From: VRUE01 sp963824705
Lineage (GTDB): Bacteria > Actinomycetota > Thermoleophilia > Solirubrobacterales > 70-9
NCBI GenBank assembly: GCA_963824705.1
Contig: CAWGQE010000003.1
Location: 992,001-1,056,000 of the forward strand
DNA: 64,000 nucleotides
Direction: 5' to 3'
A program made the translations under genes and the position numbers. The notes beneath the pieces are model-generated. The model did not search any database. It was given only the letters and a program-made list of their open reading frames with translations, and had not been told where the DNA came from. This document shows, piece by piece, positions 25,636-34,173 of this stretch. Position 1 is the first letter of the stretch. Each line of letters opens with the position of its first letter.

Positions 25636-26451
25636 TCAAGCCCGGGTTGCGATCACCTCGAGGTACTCCGCCTCGAGCACCAGCGCGCGCTCCCCGGCCG
25701 TGTTCGCCTGCTCCAGGTAGGCGCGCAGATCGCGCTCGAGCGCCTCTTCTCCCTCGCTGCCGACCCGTTCGAAGGCGACCTTGACCGGGCCGAAGTAGGT
25801 GCGGAAGAAGTCGAGGTAGTGATCGGCGGAGCGGAAGGGCTGGCGCGAGATGCGGGGCTCGAAGCGCAGGTCGGAGATCCCGTCGCCGAACAGCCCGCGG
25901 AGCCGATCCTCGGTGCCCCAGAGCAGGGGTGGGTTGAGGCCGGGAGGCGGAGGAGCATGCTTTGCGACCGTCATGAACATCCCTCCGACGCTGCCGCCCG
26001 GCGTCCAGTTGCCCATGCCGATCCGGCCGCCCGGTTTGCAGACGCGCAGCAGCTCCGCTGCCGCCTTCTCCTGATCGGCGGCGAACATCGCCCCGAAAAC
26101 GGAGGTGACCACGTCGAACTCGCCCTCGCCAAAGGGCAGCTCCGTGGCGTCGCCCTCGATGAACTCGACGTCGAGGCGCTCCGCCGCCGCCCGCTCGCGC
26201 CCGCGCTCGAGCAGGGCCGGCACGAAGTCGACTCCGACGACGTCGCCCCAGGAGCGCCGTGCGGCGGCAAGCGCGGCGTTGCCGCTGCCGCAGGCGACGT
26301 CGAGCACGCGCTCGCCGGGAACGATCTCCAGCGACTCGGCGAGCTGTTCGGAGGGCATCATCACGAGGCTGGCGACCATCGCGAAATCGCCCTCGGACCA
26401 GGTCTGTTGTTGGGCTTTCCTGACTGCGTCCAGATCGACTGCGTCGCTCAT
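25636..26451 (-). CDS. class I SAM-dependent methyltransferase
   Basis: 271 residues from the ATG at 26451, chosen because an AAGGAG Shine-Dalgarno lies just upstream; the longer open frame is antisense to pfkA. SAM site 'RVLDVACGSGNAALAAARR' (~48-66), acidic 'VVGVD', 'GDATELPFGEGEFDVVTS' (motifs II/III). The UbiE/type-11 methyltransferase fold is clear, the substrate is not. Divergent from pfkA with 36 bases between starts. Confidence 0.85.
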   Translation of the reverse strand: MSDAVDLDAVRKAQQQTWSEGDFAMVASLVMMPSEQLAESLEIVPGERVLDVACGSGNAALAAARRSWGDVVGVDFVPALLERGRERAAAERLDVEFIEGDATELPFGEGEFDVVTSVFGAMFAADQEKAAAELLRVCKPGGRIGMGNWTPGGSVGGMFMTVAKHAPPPPGLNPPLLWGTEDRLRGLFGDGISDLRFEPRISRQPFRSADHYLDFFRTYFGPVKVAFERVGSEGEEALERDLRAYLEQANTAGERALVLEAEYLEVIATRA

Positions 26452-26473
26452 CTCGCTCCTTCTGTCGCCTGCG

Positions 26474-26479
26474 TAAGCT
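26474..26479 (+). promoter_or_regulatory. candidate -10 TAAGCT for pfkA
   Basis: TAAGCT ends 8 bases before the pfkA ATG at 26488, in the divergent spacer with the methyltransferase. Near-leaderless geometry. Confidence 0.35.
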
Positions 26480-26487
26480 GAAGAGTA

Positions 26488-27516
26488 ATGCGGATCGGCG
26501 TGCTGACCGGCGGGGGCGACTGCCCCGGACTCAACGCGGTGATCCGGGCGATCGTCCGCAAGGGCGTTGAACACCTCGATCACGAGTTCGTCGGCTATCG
26601 CGACGGCTGGCACGGGCCGTTGACACGCGACAGCCGGCCGCTCGGGGTGCCCGAGGTGCGCGGCATCCTGCCGCGCGGGGGGACCATCCTCGGCTCCTCG
26701 CGGACCAACCCCTTCAAGGAGGACGGCGGGGCCGAGCGGATCGTCGAGAACATCGCCGGCGAAGGGGTTGAGGGCCTGATCGCGATCGGCGGCGAGGATA
26801 CGCTCGGCGTTGCCGCCCGTCTGCACGAGGAGCATGGCGTGCGGGTCGTCGGGGTGCCCAAGACGATCGACAACGACCTCAGCGCCACCGATTACACCTT
26901 CGGCTTCGACACCGCGGTCAACATCGCGATGGAGGCGATCGACCGCCTCCACACCACCGCCGACAGCCATCACCGCGTGCTGATCGTCGAGGTGATGGGC
27001 CGCCACGCCGGCTGGATCGCATTTCACGCCGGCCTCGCCGGCGGCGCCAACGTGATCCTGATCCCCGAGGAGCCCTTCGACCTGGACGAGGTCTGCGAGC
27101 TGGTCGGGCGCCGCCTGGAGGCTCATTTCGCGCCGATCGTCGTCGTCTCCGAGGGGGCGCAGCCAAAAGGCGGCATGCCCGAGACCAGCGACAAAGGCCT
27201 CGATGCCTTCGGTCACGTCCGGCTGGGCGGCATCGCGCACTGGCTCGAGCACGAGATCGAGGAGCGGACCGGCAAGGAGACGCGGGCGACCGTGCTCGGC
27301 CACGTGCAGCGGGGCGGCACGCCGACGGCCTTCGACCGCGTGCTCGCGACTCGCTTTGGCCTACACGCGATCGACGCCGTCCACAACGGCAGCTGGGGCA
27401 TGATGACGGCGTTGCGCGGCACCGATATCGAGCTGGTTGCGTTGAGCGAAGCGACGGCTGAGCTGAAGACTGTGCCCAAGGAGCTTTACGGCGAGGCTGA
27501 GGTTTTCTTTGGGTGA
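26488..27516 (+). CDS. pfkA: 6-phosphofructokinase, group III, with pyrophosphate-type residues
   Basis: 342 residues. 'IGVLTGGGDCPGLNAVIRA' N-terminus, catalytic 'PKTIDNDL' and 'VMGRHAGWIA'. At the two positions that separate phosphoryl donors, it has Asp104 (GGEDT) and Lys125 (PKTIDND), the pair known from PPi-dependent enzymes such as that of Amycolatopsis, where ATP enzymes have Gly. So it is probably a reversible PPi-fructose-6-phosphate phosphotransferase (established family rule, inference for this protein). The stop is followed 4 bases later by a palindromic element. Confidence 0.92.
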   Translation: MRIGVLTGGGDCPGLNAVIRAIVRKGVEHLDHEFVGYRDGWHGPLTRDSRPLGVPEVRGILPRGGTILGSSRTNPFKEDGGAERIVENIAGEGVEGLIAIGGEDTLGVAARLHEEHGVRVVGVPKTIDNDLSATDYTFGFDTAVNIAMEAIDRLHTTADSHHRVLIVEVMGRHAGWIAFHAGLAGGANVILIPEEPFDLDEVCELVGRRLEAHFAPIVVVSEGAQPKGGMPETSDKGLDAFGHVRLGGIAHWLEHEIEERTGKETRATVLGHVQRGGTPTAFDRVLATRFGLHAIDAVHNGSWGMMTALRGTDIELVALSEATAELKTVPKELYGEAEVFFG

Positions 27517-27520
27517 GCAG

Positions 27521-27626
27521 GCAAGGGACGGGGTGCCCCCCCGGCGGAACCCGCGACGAATCCCATGGCTAGGGCTCATCTCCCGCCGGCTCACAAGTTC
27601 CGGCGGGGGGACACCCCGTCCCTTGC
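27521..27626. repeat. family-3 palindromic element after pfkA
   Basis: 30-base arms (27521-27550 and 27597-27626) with two mismatches. The core has AACCCGC, GCTAGGGC and GGCTCACAAGTTCCGG, aligning with the element at 22634 and, more distantly, with 55758. The right arm contains the TTG (27623) used as the likely start of the next gene. Confidence 0.88.
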
Positions 27627-28086
27627 TGCGCTGGCCGGTTGCCGCGCCTATAGCTGCTTTCGTCTTGCTGGGGGGAGCTGGCTGTGGGGAAGGTGAAGGT
27701 GTTGCCAGTGGCGCGACTGTGAGTGCTTACGTGGCTGCGTCGCTTTGCGCTGAAGCTCAAAAGGAGCTCGCTCGGGATGGGGGGAAGCCGGCAATGTTCG
27801 GGTCCGTGTGATCTGTCTACCGAGTGCTGAAAGCAAAGGAAAGCTCGACCTCGCACAGATCGGAGCCAACGCTCGCCGCGCGACCGAGGATGCAGCCGCC
27901 ATCGGATACATAGGGGAACCGACCCGCGCCGCGTCCCGCTTTTCCGAACCGATCCTGGAAACCGCCGGAATCGCCCAGCTGTCGGAAACCTCGGGGACCG
28001 CAGCGATGAAAAAGCTCCTCCAAGCCGTGAGCGAAGCCGGCAACTCAGGCAGCTTGCGCGGATCCGTCCTGAGCAAGCTGGAATAG
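27623..28086 (+). pseudogene. frameshifted small lipoprotein related to branched-chain-type periplasmic binding proteins
   Basis: Frame 1 from TTG 27623 gives a lipoprotein signal (MLRWPVAAPIAAFVLLGGAGC, lipobox LGGAGC at residues ~16-21) and 'GATVSAYVAASLCAEAQKEL', then stops at 27809-27811. The natural continuation ('NVRVRVICLPSAE', 'IGANARRATEDAAAIGYIGE', 'FSEPILETAGIAQLS') is in the next frame and ends at 28086. One base is gained or lost around 27778-27800, where there is a run of six G. So this is either a recent pseudogene or a sequencing error. The ~150-residue product would cover only the first lobe of a periplasmic-binding fold. Confidence 0.7.
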
Positions 28087-28124
28087 CTCAAAAGGCTTTC
28101 GAGAGGGGGACCCCCGGTCCTCCC

Positions 28125-29030
28125 CTACAACAAGTTCTTCAACGCCCCGTCGATCTCCGGGTAGCGGAACTCATACCCAAGGTCGAGTGCCCGCCGCGGC
28201 ATCACCCGCTGTCCCCCTCGCAAGACCCTCCCGAACTCGCCGCCGAATTTCAGGTCGAGCACGAAGCCAGGCACCGGTACCGAGGCCGGCCGGCCCAGCG
28301 CCCGCCCGATGGCGTGGGAGAACTCGCGGTTGGTGACCGGGTTGGGCGCGGTCGAGTTGACCGTGCCGCTGACCTTCTCGTTGTCGAGCGCCCAGAGCAG
28401 GATCCCGACCTCGTCGTCGATGTGGATCCAGGACATGTACTGGCGCCCGCCGGCGATCGGGCCGCCGACGCCGAGCTTGAACGGCGTAAGCAGTTCGCCG
28501 AGTAGCCCGCCGCGGGGATCGAGGACGTGCCCGGTGCGGACGATCGCGAGGCGCACGCCGATGCCCTCTGCCTCGCGCGCCGCCGCCTCCCACTCGCGCA
28601 CGACCTCGGCGTCGTAGCCCTCACCGGACTCGGCTGACTCGTCGACCATGGCGTCGCCGCGGTTACCGTAGAAGCCGATTGCCGACTGGTTGACGAGGAC
28701 CTTGGGCTTGCGCCCGAGACCGGCGATCGTGCCGATCAGGTTGCGCGTGCCGGTGCGACGGCTCTCCATGATCCGGCGCTTCGCGTCGGCGGTCCATCGC
28801 TGGTTGATCTTCTCGCCCTCGAGGTTGAGCACTCCATCGACGTTCTCGAACGCGGCCGCTGGGGGGCGTTCGAGGGTCGGCTCCCAGGCGTGCCAGACGA
28901 CGCTCGGGTTTGTGGCGCGGGCGCGCTGCGGGTCGCGCGACAGACCGACGACCGTGTCGCCGCGGGCGAGCAGCGCGTCGCACAGCGCCGAGCCGATGAA
29001 GCCGCTCGCTCCGGTGACGAGGACCCTCAC
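28125..29030 (-). CDS. NAD(P)-dependent epimerase, TIGR01777/YfcH family
   Basis: 301 residues, GTG start at 29030. Rossmann motif 'VLVTGASGFIGSALCDALLARG' (key GASGFIG), 'VLNLEGEKINQRWT' and 'NQSAIGFYG' are characteristic of the SulA/YfcH subgroup; the C-terminal DUF1731 part includes 'PVPGFVLDLKFGGEFGRVL'. Substrate unknown. It starts 4 bases after the stop of the malic enzyme gene on the same strand, so the two are co-transcribed. It converges with the lipoprotein pseudogene across a 38-base gap containing a GC-rich hairpin. Confidence 0.85.
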   Translation of the reverse strand: MRVLVTGASGFIGSALCDALLARGDTVVGLSRDPQRARATNPSVVWHAWEPTLERPPAAAFENVDGVLNLEGEKINQRWTADAKRRIMESRRTGTRNLIGTIAGLGRKPKVLVNQSAIGFYGNRGDAMVDESAESGEGYDAEVVREWEAAAREAEGIGVRLAIVRTGHVLDPRGGLLGELLTPFKLGVGGPIAGGRQYMSWIHIDDEVGILLWALDNEKVSGTVNSTAPNPVTNREFSHAIGRALGRPASVPVPGFVLDLKFGGEFGRVLRGGQRVMPRRALDLGYEFRYPEIDGALKNLL

Positions 29031-29034
29031 CTAG

Positions 29035-30492
29035 TTAACCGACCTCCACCGTGGAGAAGGTGCCGGTCTCCTCGCTGAAACGAGCAAGGCCCTCGCGCTT
29101 GGCCTCCTCGACGACGGCTTTCGCCACCATCGGCGCAACCTCGCGGTTGAAGACGCTGGGGATGATGTAGTCCTCGGAGAGGTCGTCCTCGTCGACCACC
29201 TCGGCGATTCCCCGGGCCGCGGCCAGCTTCATCTCCTCGGTGATGTTGGGCGAGCCGGCGTCGAGGGCGCCGCGGAAGATCCCCGGGAAGCAGAGCACGT
29301 TGTTGATCTGATTCGGGTAGTCGGAGCGACCCGTGGCCATGATCCGCACGTAGGGTGCCGCGTCCTCGGGCATCACCTCGGGCGTCGGGTTGGCCATCGC
29401 GAAGACGATCGCGTCGTCGTTCATCTTTCCCAGTGCCTCGGCGGAGATGATCCCCGGGCCGGAGAGGCCGACGAAGAGGTCCATGCCCTCGATCACGTCG
29501 GCGGGCTGGCCGCTGAGCTTCTCGGGATTCGAGTTCTCCGCGTACCAACGCTTGATCCCGCTCATCCCGCCCGACTGGTAATCCTCGCGCTCGGTCGAGA
29601 GGGCGCCCTGGCGATCGCAACCGACCACGTGGGTGACGCCGGAGGCGAGCATCATCTTGGTCACCGCCACCCCGGCGGCACCGAGGCCGACCACCAGCAC
29701 GCGCAGCTGCTCGATCGGCTTGCCGACGATCTTCAGCGCGTTGAACAGAGCCGCCATCGTCACCACCGCGGTGCCGTGCTGGTCGTCGTGGAATACCGGG
29801 ATGTCGAGCCTCTCCTTGAGCCGGTCCTCGATTTCGAAACAGCGCGGCGCGGAGATGTCCTCGAGGTTGATCCCGCCAAAGGTGGGGGCGATCAGTTCGA
29901 CCGCCTTGATGATCTCCTCGGCATCCTGGGTGTCGAGGCAGATAGGGAAGGCGTCCACCTGGGCGAACTCCTTGAACAGCATCGCCTTGCCCTCCATCAC
30001 CGGCATCGCCGCCTCGGGGCCGATATTGCCGAGGCCGAGCACGGCGCTGCCGTCGGAGACGACGGCGACGGTGTTCTTCTTGATCGTGTACTCGAATGCC
30101 TTGGCACGGTCGGCGTGGATGTCCTGGCAGACGCGGGCGACGCCGGGGGTGTAGGCCATCGAGAGGTCGTCGCGCGTCTTCAGCGGGTACTTGTTCTCGA
30201 CCGAGATCTTGCCGCCGCGGTGCATCTGCATCGTGCGGTCGACGTAGTCGAGCACCTTGGCGCCGCGGGTGGAGCCGATCCCGCGCAGGATCCGCTCCCA
30301 GTGCTCGCGGTCCTGGGCGTCGATCGTGAACTCGCGCACGCGTTTTCCCTCGCCGCCGGCGCCCGGGACCAGGTCGACGCCCTGCAACTGTCCGCCCGCC
30401 TCGGCGATCGCCGCGGTCAACTTGCCCAGGGGCTCCTGCCGCGCGTCGAGCTCGACCCGGATCGTGACGCTGTACTGAGCGCTGACGGCCAT
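29035..30492 (-). CDS. NAD-type malic enzyme with N-terminal ACT domain
   Basis: 485 residues. An ACT-like regulatory domain at ~8-80 is followed by the bacterial malic enzyme core: 'SVENKYPLKTRDDLSMAYTPG', 'VAVVSDGSAVLGLGNIGPEAAMPVMEGKA' (key SDGSAVLGLGNIG), catalytic 'FHDDQHGTAV' and Rossmann 'VVGLGAAGVAVTKMM'. Oxidatively decarboxylates malate to pyruvate, linking the TCA cycle to glycolysis. The ACT domain suggests ligand control. The class is NAD-type by similarity to ScfA/MaeA-like enzymes; cofactor is inference. Confidence 0.92.
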   Translation of the reverse strand: MAVSAQYSVTIRVELDARQEPLGKLTAAIAEAGGQLQGVDLVPGAGGEGKRVREFTIDAQDREHWERILRGIGSTRGAKVLDYVDRTMQMHRGGKISVENKYPLKTRDDLSMAYTPGVARVCQDIHADRAKAFEYTIKKNTVAVVSDGSAVLGLGNIGPEAAMPVMEGKAMLFKEFAQVDAFPICLDTQDAEEIIKAVELIAPTFGGINLEDISAPRCFEIEDRLKERLDIPVFHDDQHGTAVVTMAALFNALKIVGKPIEQLRVLVVGLGAAGVAVTKMMLASGVTHVVGCDRQGALSTEREDYQSGGMSGIKRWYAENSNPEKLSGQPADVIEGMDLFVGLSGPGIISAEALGKMNDDAIVFAMANPTPEVMPEDAAPYVRIMATGRSDYPNQINNVLCFPGIFRGALDAGSPNITEEMKLAAARGIAEVVDEDDLSEDYIIPSVFNREVAPMVAKAVVEEAKREGLARFSEETGTFSTVEVG

Positions 30493-30607
30493 GGACGGCT
30501 ATCGAATCAGATTCGCCTGCTCGGCTCGTGCGTGACCTCCACGGACGTTGCAGCGATTTCGCCCGCTTCGGGGGAGAACCAGCGTTGCCTGGCGCCTAAC
30601 TCTCGGT

Positions 30608-31528
30608 ATGCGAGAGGAAAACGCCAAGTCTGACCTTGTAGTTGCGGAAATTGCCGCTCGACAGCACGGTGTCGTCGGGACCAGCCAGTTGCTTGGCGCC
30701 GGAATGGGCAAGGACGGGATCTTGAGAAGACTCGACGCCGGCCGCCTTCACCGGATACATAGAGGGGTCTATGCGGTTGGACATTCTTCGCTTCCCCGGG
30801 AGGCGCGATGGATGGCGGCGATCCTGGCGAGCGGCCGCATTTGCACCAATGCTGACGCCGGCTTTGACGTGAGTCTCCTTGGCTATTGGAGGGCAGCACT
30901 CAGTCATCGCAGTGCAGCCGAGCTCTGGGCGATGCTTCCCCCGGGCGAGGGTCCGGTGGATGTCTCGGTACCCGGCACCGGTGGTAGAAGAAAGCGACAG
31001 GGAATACGAGTACATCGATCTCAGTCGCTTTTGCATGCCTCGATAACGCTGCGCAACGGAATCCCAGTCACCACGGCGACCAAGACGATCTCGGATCTTC
31101 GCCGCGCTTCGTCGGGCGGGACGCGCATGATCTCACCAGGGGAGCTTCGCCGTGCGATCCGCCAGGCAAATTTCCTTGGCCTGCCCATCAGCGAGAAGGA
31201 GCGTCGTGACCGAAATCGCAGCGACCTCGAGGAAGACTTCCAGAGGCTATGCCGGAAACACAGCCTGCCGGCGCCGGAGGTCAACGTGCGTGTCGGTCCG
31301 CATCTCGTCGACTTCCTCTGGCGGGACCGGAACCTGGTCGTGGAAACAGACGGCTACATCTCTCACCGCGGGCGTGCCGCATTCGAGGATGACCGCGGAC
31401 GCGACCTCGATCTGCGCGCGCGGGGCTTCGAGGTGATCCGTTTGGCCGAAAAGCAGGTGAACGACGAGCCGCGGCGGGTTGCGGGGGTCGTCCGCGCTGC
31501 CCTTAGAGTTGGCGCCGATGCCGCCTGA
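30608..31528 (+). CDS. AbiEi-like antitoxin domain fused to DUF559 (Vsr-like) endonuclease domain
   Basis: 306 residues from the ATG at 30608. The N-terminal part has the AbiEi winged-helix pattern: 'VAEIAARQHGVVGTSQLLGAG' and 'RLHRIHRGVYAVGH'. The middle holds 'RLHRIH' through 'LSHRSAAELWAML'. The C-terminal ~80 residues show the PD-(D/E)xK-like DUF559 core: 'GPHLVDFLWRDRNLVVETDG' with Asp and ExD acids, then 'DRGRDLDLRARGFEVIRL'. Widespread, often multicopy in actinobacteria; function undetermined. Less GC-biased than neighbours, which hints at transfer. No toxin partner adjacent. polA starts 11 bases before its stop. Confidence 0.75.
   Translation: MREENAKSDLVVAEIAARQHGVVGTSQLLGAGMGKDGILRRLDAGRLHRIHRGVYAVGHSSLPREARWMAAILASGRICTNADAGFDVSLLGYWRAALSHRSAAELWAMLPPGEGPVDVSVPGTGGRRKRQGIRVHRSQSLLHASITLRNGIPVTTATKTISDLRRASSGGTRMISPGELRRAIRQANFLGLPISEKERRDRNRSDLEEDFQRLCRKHSLPAPEVNVRVGPHLVDFLWRDRNLVVETDGYISHRGRAAFEDDRGRDLDLRARGFEVIRLAEKQVNDEPRRVAGVVRAALRVGADAA
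31504..31509 (+). promoter_or_regulatory. candidate -10 TAGAGT for polA
   Basis: TAGAGT ends 8 bases before the ATG at 31518, inside the end of the upstream gene. Near-leaderless geometry; could be chance. Confidence 0.3.
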
Positions 31529-34172
31529 CACCGCCGATGCAGCCGCCAAGCCCGAGCTCTTCCTGATCGACGGCAACTCGCTCGCCTATCGGGCGTTCTT
31601 CGCGCTGCCGGAGTCGATCGGGACGAGCGACGGGCGGCCGACCAACGCAATCTACGGACTGGCCTCGATGCTGGTCAAGATCATCGACGAGCACCATCCG
31701 GCGGGCGTGGTCGTCGCCTGGGACGCCGGCATGTCGGGGCGCGAGGTCACCTACGACCTCTACAAGGCGCAGCGCAAACCGCGTCCCGACCTGCTTCGCG
31801 AGCAGTGGCCGAACCTGATGCCGCTGGTCGAGGCCTTCGGCTACACCAACGTCAAGGTCGAGGGCTTCGAGGCCGACGACGTGATCGCCTCGCTGAGCCG
31901 GCAGGCGCGCGAGGAGGGGATCCCGGTGATGGTGGTGACCGGTGATCGCGATGCTTACCAATTGGTCGGGCCCGGGGTGCGGGTGATGAGCACCTCGCGC
32001 GGCATCACCGAGACCAAGATCTACGACGAGGCGGCCGTGCAGGAGCGCTACGGCGTGCCGCCGGAACTGATCACCGACCTGATGGGCCTGCGCGGCGACA
32101 CCTCCGACAACATTCCCGGCGTCCCGGGGGTCGGCGAGAAAACCGCGACCCAGCTGCTGCAGCGGTTCGGCACGCTGGAGCGGGTCCTGGCGAGCGTCGA
32201 TGAGATCTCCGGCGCCAAACGCAAGCAGAACCTGGTCGAGCACGCCGACGACGCGCGCATGTCGAAGCAGCTGGCGACGCTGCAGTACGAGATCGAGACC
32301 GGCGTCGATCTGGCCGCGGCAATGGATTCCGAGCCCGATCGGGGCGCCCTGCGCGACTTCATGCGCGAGTTCGAGCTGCGGGCGGTGTTGGAGCGGCTCG
32401 AAGAAGCGCTGCCCGAAGGCGAGGCCGTCCCGGGCCGCAGCGTCGAGAAGGAGCTGGCGGTCGAGGTGGAGGAGGGGACACCCGGAGATCTCGAGCCCGG
32501 GCCGGTGGCACTGGCAATCGCCGGCGACCGCTGGGCTGCCGCCCAGGGCGAGCGGACCCTTGCCGGCTCGTCGAGCCTCGACGAGCTCGCGGTCGCCTTG
32601 GTCGACCACCCGATCGTCGGCCACGACCTCAAGTCGCTTGGCGGCGGTCGCCACGGCCTGCTCGCCGTCGCCGCCCGCGAGGGGGTCGAGCTGGCGCTCG
32701 ATCACGACACGCTGCTGGCCGCCTACCTGCTCGAGCCCCAGCGCCGCACCTACGAGCTGACCGAGCTGGCCGCGGACGCCGGTATCGGCCTCGCCGAGGG
32801 CGCTGCCGCCGGCGAGGCCGGCGCCGATGCCGCGGAGGATGGCCAGCTTGCGCTCGGCGAGGAGGTCGAGGCCGGCCTCGACCCCGCCGAGGAAGCGCGC
32901 CTCGTTGCAGCCCTCACCGAGGCACAGCGCCCGCGGCTCGAGCAGTTCGAGCTGGTGCCGCTGCTGCGCGAGGTCGAGCTGCCGCTGGTGCACGTCCTCG
33001 CGGCGATGGAGCGCGAAGGGCTGAAGCTCGACGCGGAGCGGCTGGCCGAGGTCGGCGCCGGTTTCGGCGAGCGGATCGAGACCCTCGAGAAGGAGATATT
33101 CGAGCTGGCAGAGGAGGAGTTCACGATCGGCTCTCCCCAGCAGGTCGGTCGGATCCTCTTCGAGAAGCTCGGCCTCTCGCGGAAACGACGCGGCAAAACC
33201 GGCTTCTCGACCGACGCCCGCGTCCTCGCCCAGATCCGCGAGGAGCACCAGATCGTCGAGAAGATCGAGCAGTGGCGCGAGCTGACCAAGCTCAAGAACA
33301 CCTACCTCGACTCGCTGCCCGACCTGATCGATCCCGCCACCGGCCGCGTCCACACCACCTTCAACCAGGCCTCGACCACCACCGGTCGCCTCTCCAGCAC
33401 CAACCCCAACCTGCAGAACATCCCGATTCGCACCGAGATCGGCCGCCCGGTGCGGGCCTGCTTCGTCGCCGAGCGCGGCGCCCGCCTGCTCTCCGCCGAC
33501 TACAGCCAGGTCGAGTTGCGCGTGCTCGCCCACGTCGCTGACGAGGAGGTGCTGAAGGAGATCTTTCGCGCGGGCGAAGACGTCCACGCCGCAACCGCCG
33601 CCGAGGTCTTCGACATCTCGCGCGATGAGGTCGACGTCGGCCAGCGCTCGAAGGCGAAGATGGTCAACTTCGGCATCGTCTACGGGCTGACCGGCTTCGG
33701 TCTCGCCGACCGGCTCAACATCCCCCGCAAAGAGGGCGAGGAGTTCGTCGCCCGCTACCTCGAGCGCTTCCCCGCGGTTCGGGCTTTTCGCGAGCAGGTT
33801 GTCGAACAGGCCCAGGAGGAGGGCTACGTGCGGACGCTGATGGGACGGCGCCGCTCGATTCCCGAGCTGCGCTCCGGCAACCCGAACACCCGGAAACTGG
33901 GGGAGCGACTGGCGGTCAACACGGTCATCCAGGGCACCGCCGCCGACATCATCAAGGTGGCGATGGTGCGCTGTCAGAGCGCCCTGGGCGAGGCGGGAGG
34001 GGAGACCCGCCTGGTCCTGCAGATCCACGACGAGCTGCTCTTCGAGGGCCCGCCGGGGGAGATGGAGGACGCGACCGAGCTGGTGCGGCGCGAGATGTGC
34101 GCCGCCTACCAGCTCGATCCGCCACTCGAGGTGGACATAGGCGTCGGCGTGGACTGGCTCGACGCCAAGTAG
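31518..34172 (+). CDS. polA: DNA polymerase I
   Basis: 884 residues from the ATG at 31518 (a GTG at 31479 would add 13). 5'-3' exonuclease domain ~10-290 ('LFLIDGNSLAYRAFFALPES', 'FEADDVIA', 'GDTSDNIPGVPGVGEKTA'). The middle exonuclease-like domain (~320-470) lacks the DxE of motif I and the final YxxxD motif, so proofreading is probably lost, as in other actinobacterial and Thermus enzymes. Polymerase domain: 'SADYSQVELRVLAH' (motif A), 'RSKAKMVNFGIVYG' (motif B) and 'QIHDELLFE' (motif C). Repair and Okazaki maturation. The C-terminus abuts a convergent secreted-protein gene. Confidence 0.96.
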   Translation: MPPDTADAAAKPELFLIDGNSLAYRAFFALPESIGTSDGRPTNAIYGLASMLVKIIDEHHPAGVVVAWDAGMSGREVTYDLYKAQRKPRPDLLREQWPNLMPLVEAFGYTNVKVEGFEADDVIASLSRQAREEGIPVMVVTGDRDAYQLVGPGVRVMSTSRGITETKIYDEAAVQERYGVPPELITDLMGLRGDTSDNIPGVPGVGEKTATQLLQRFGTLERVLASVDEISGAKRKQNLVEHADDARMSKQLATLQYEIETGVDLAAAMDSEPDRGALRDFMREFELRAVLERLEEALPEGEAVPGRSVEKELAVEVEEGTPGDLEPGPVALAIAGDRWAAAQGERTLAGSSSLDELAVALVDHPIVGHDLKSLGGGRHGLLAVAAREGVELALDHDTLLAAYLLEPQRRTYELTELAADAGIGLAEGAAAGEAGADAAEDGQLALGEEVEAGLDPAEEARLVAALTEAQRPRLEQFELVPLLREVELPLVHVLAAMEREGLKLDAERLAEVGAGFGERIETLEKEIFELAEEEFTIGSPQQVGRILFEKLGLSRKRRGKTGFSTDARVLAQIREEHQIVEKIEQWRELTKLKNTYLDSLPDLIDPATGRVHTTFNQASTTTGRLSSTNPNLQNIPIRTEIGRPVRACFVAERGARLLSADYSQVELRVLAHVADEEVLKEIFRAGEDVHAATAAEVFDISRDEVDVGQRSKAKMVNFGIVYGLTGFGLADRLNIPRKEGEEFVARYLERFPAVRAFREQVVEQAQEEGYVRTLMGRRRSIPELRSGNPNTRKLGERLAVNTVIQGTAADIIKVAMVRCQSALGEAGGETRLVLQIHDELLFEGPPGEMEDATELVRREMCAAYQLDPPLEVDIGVGVDWLDAK

Positions 34173-34173
34173 C

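Noticed and set aside
28087..28124. GC-rich hairpin between the lipoprotein pseudogene and the SDR gene as another palindromic element
   Set aside because: Pairing of GGGGGACC with GGTCCTCCCC is short and imperfect; it may be a bidirectional terminator, but it has neither long arms nor a shared core.
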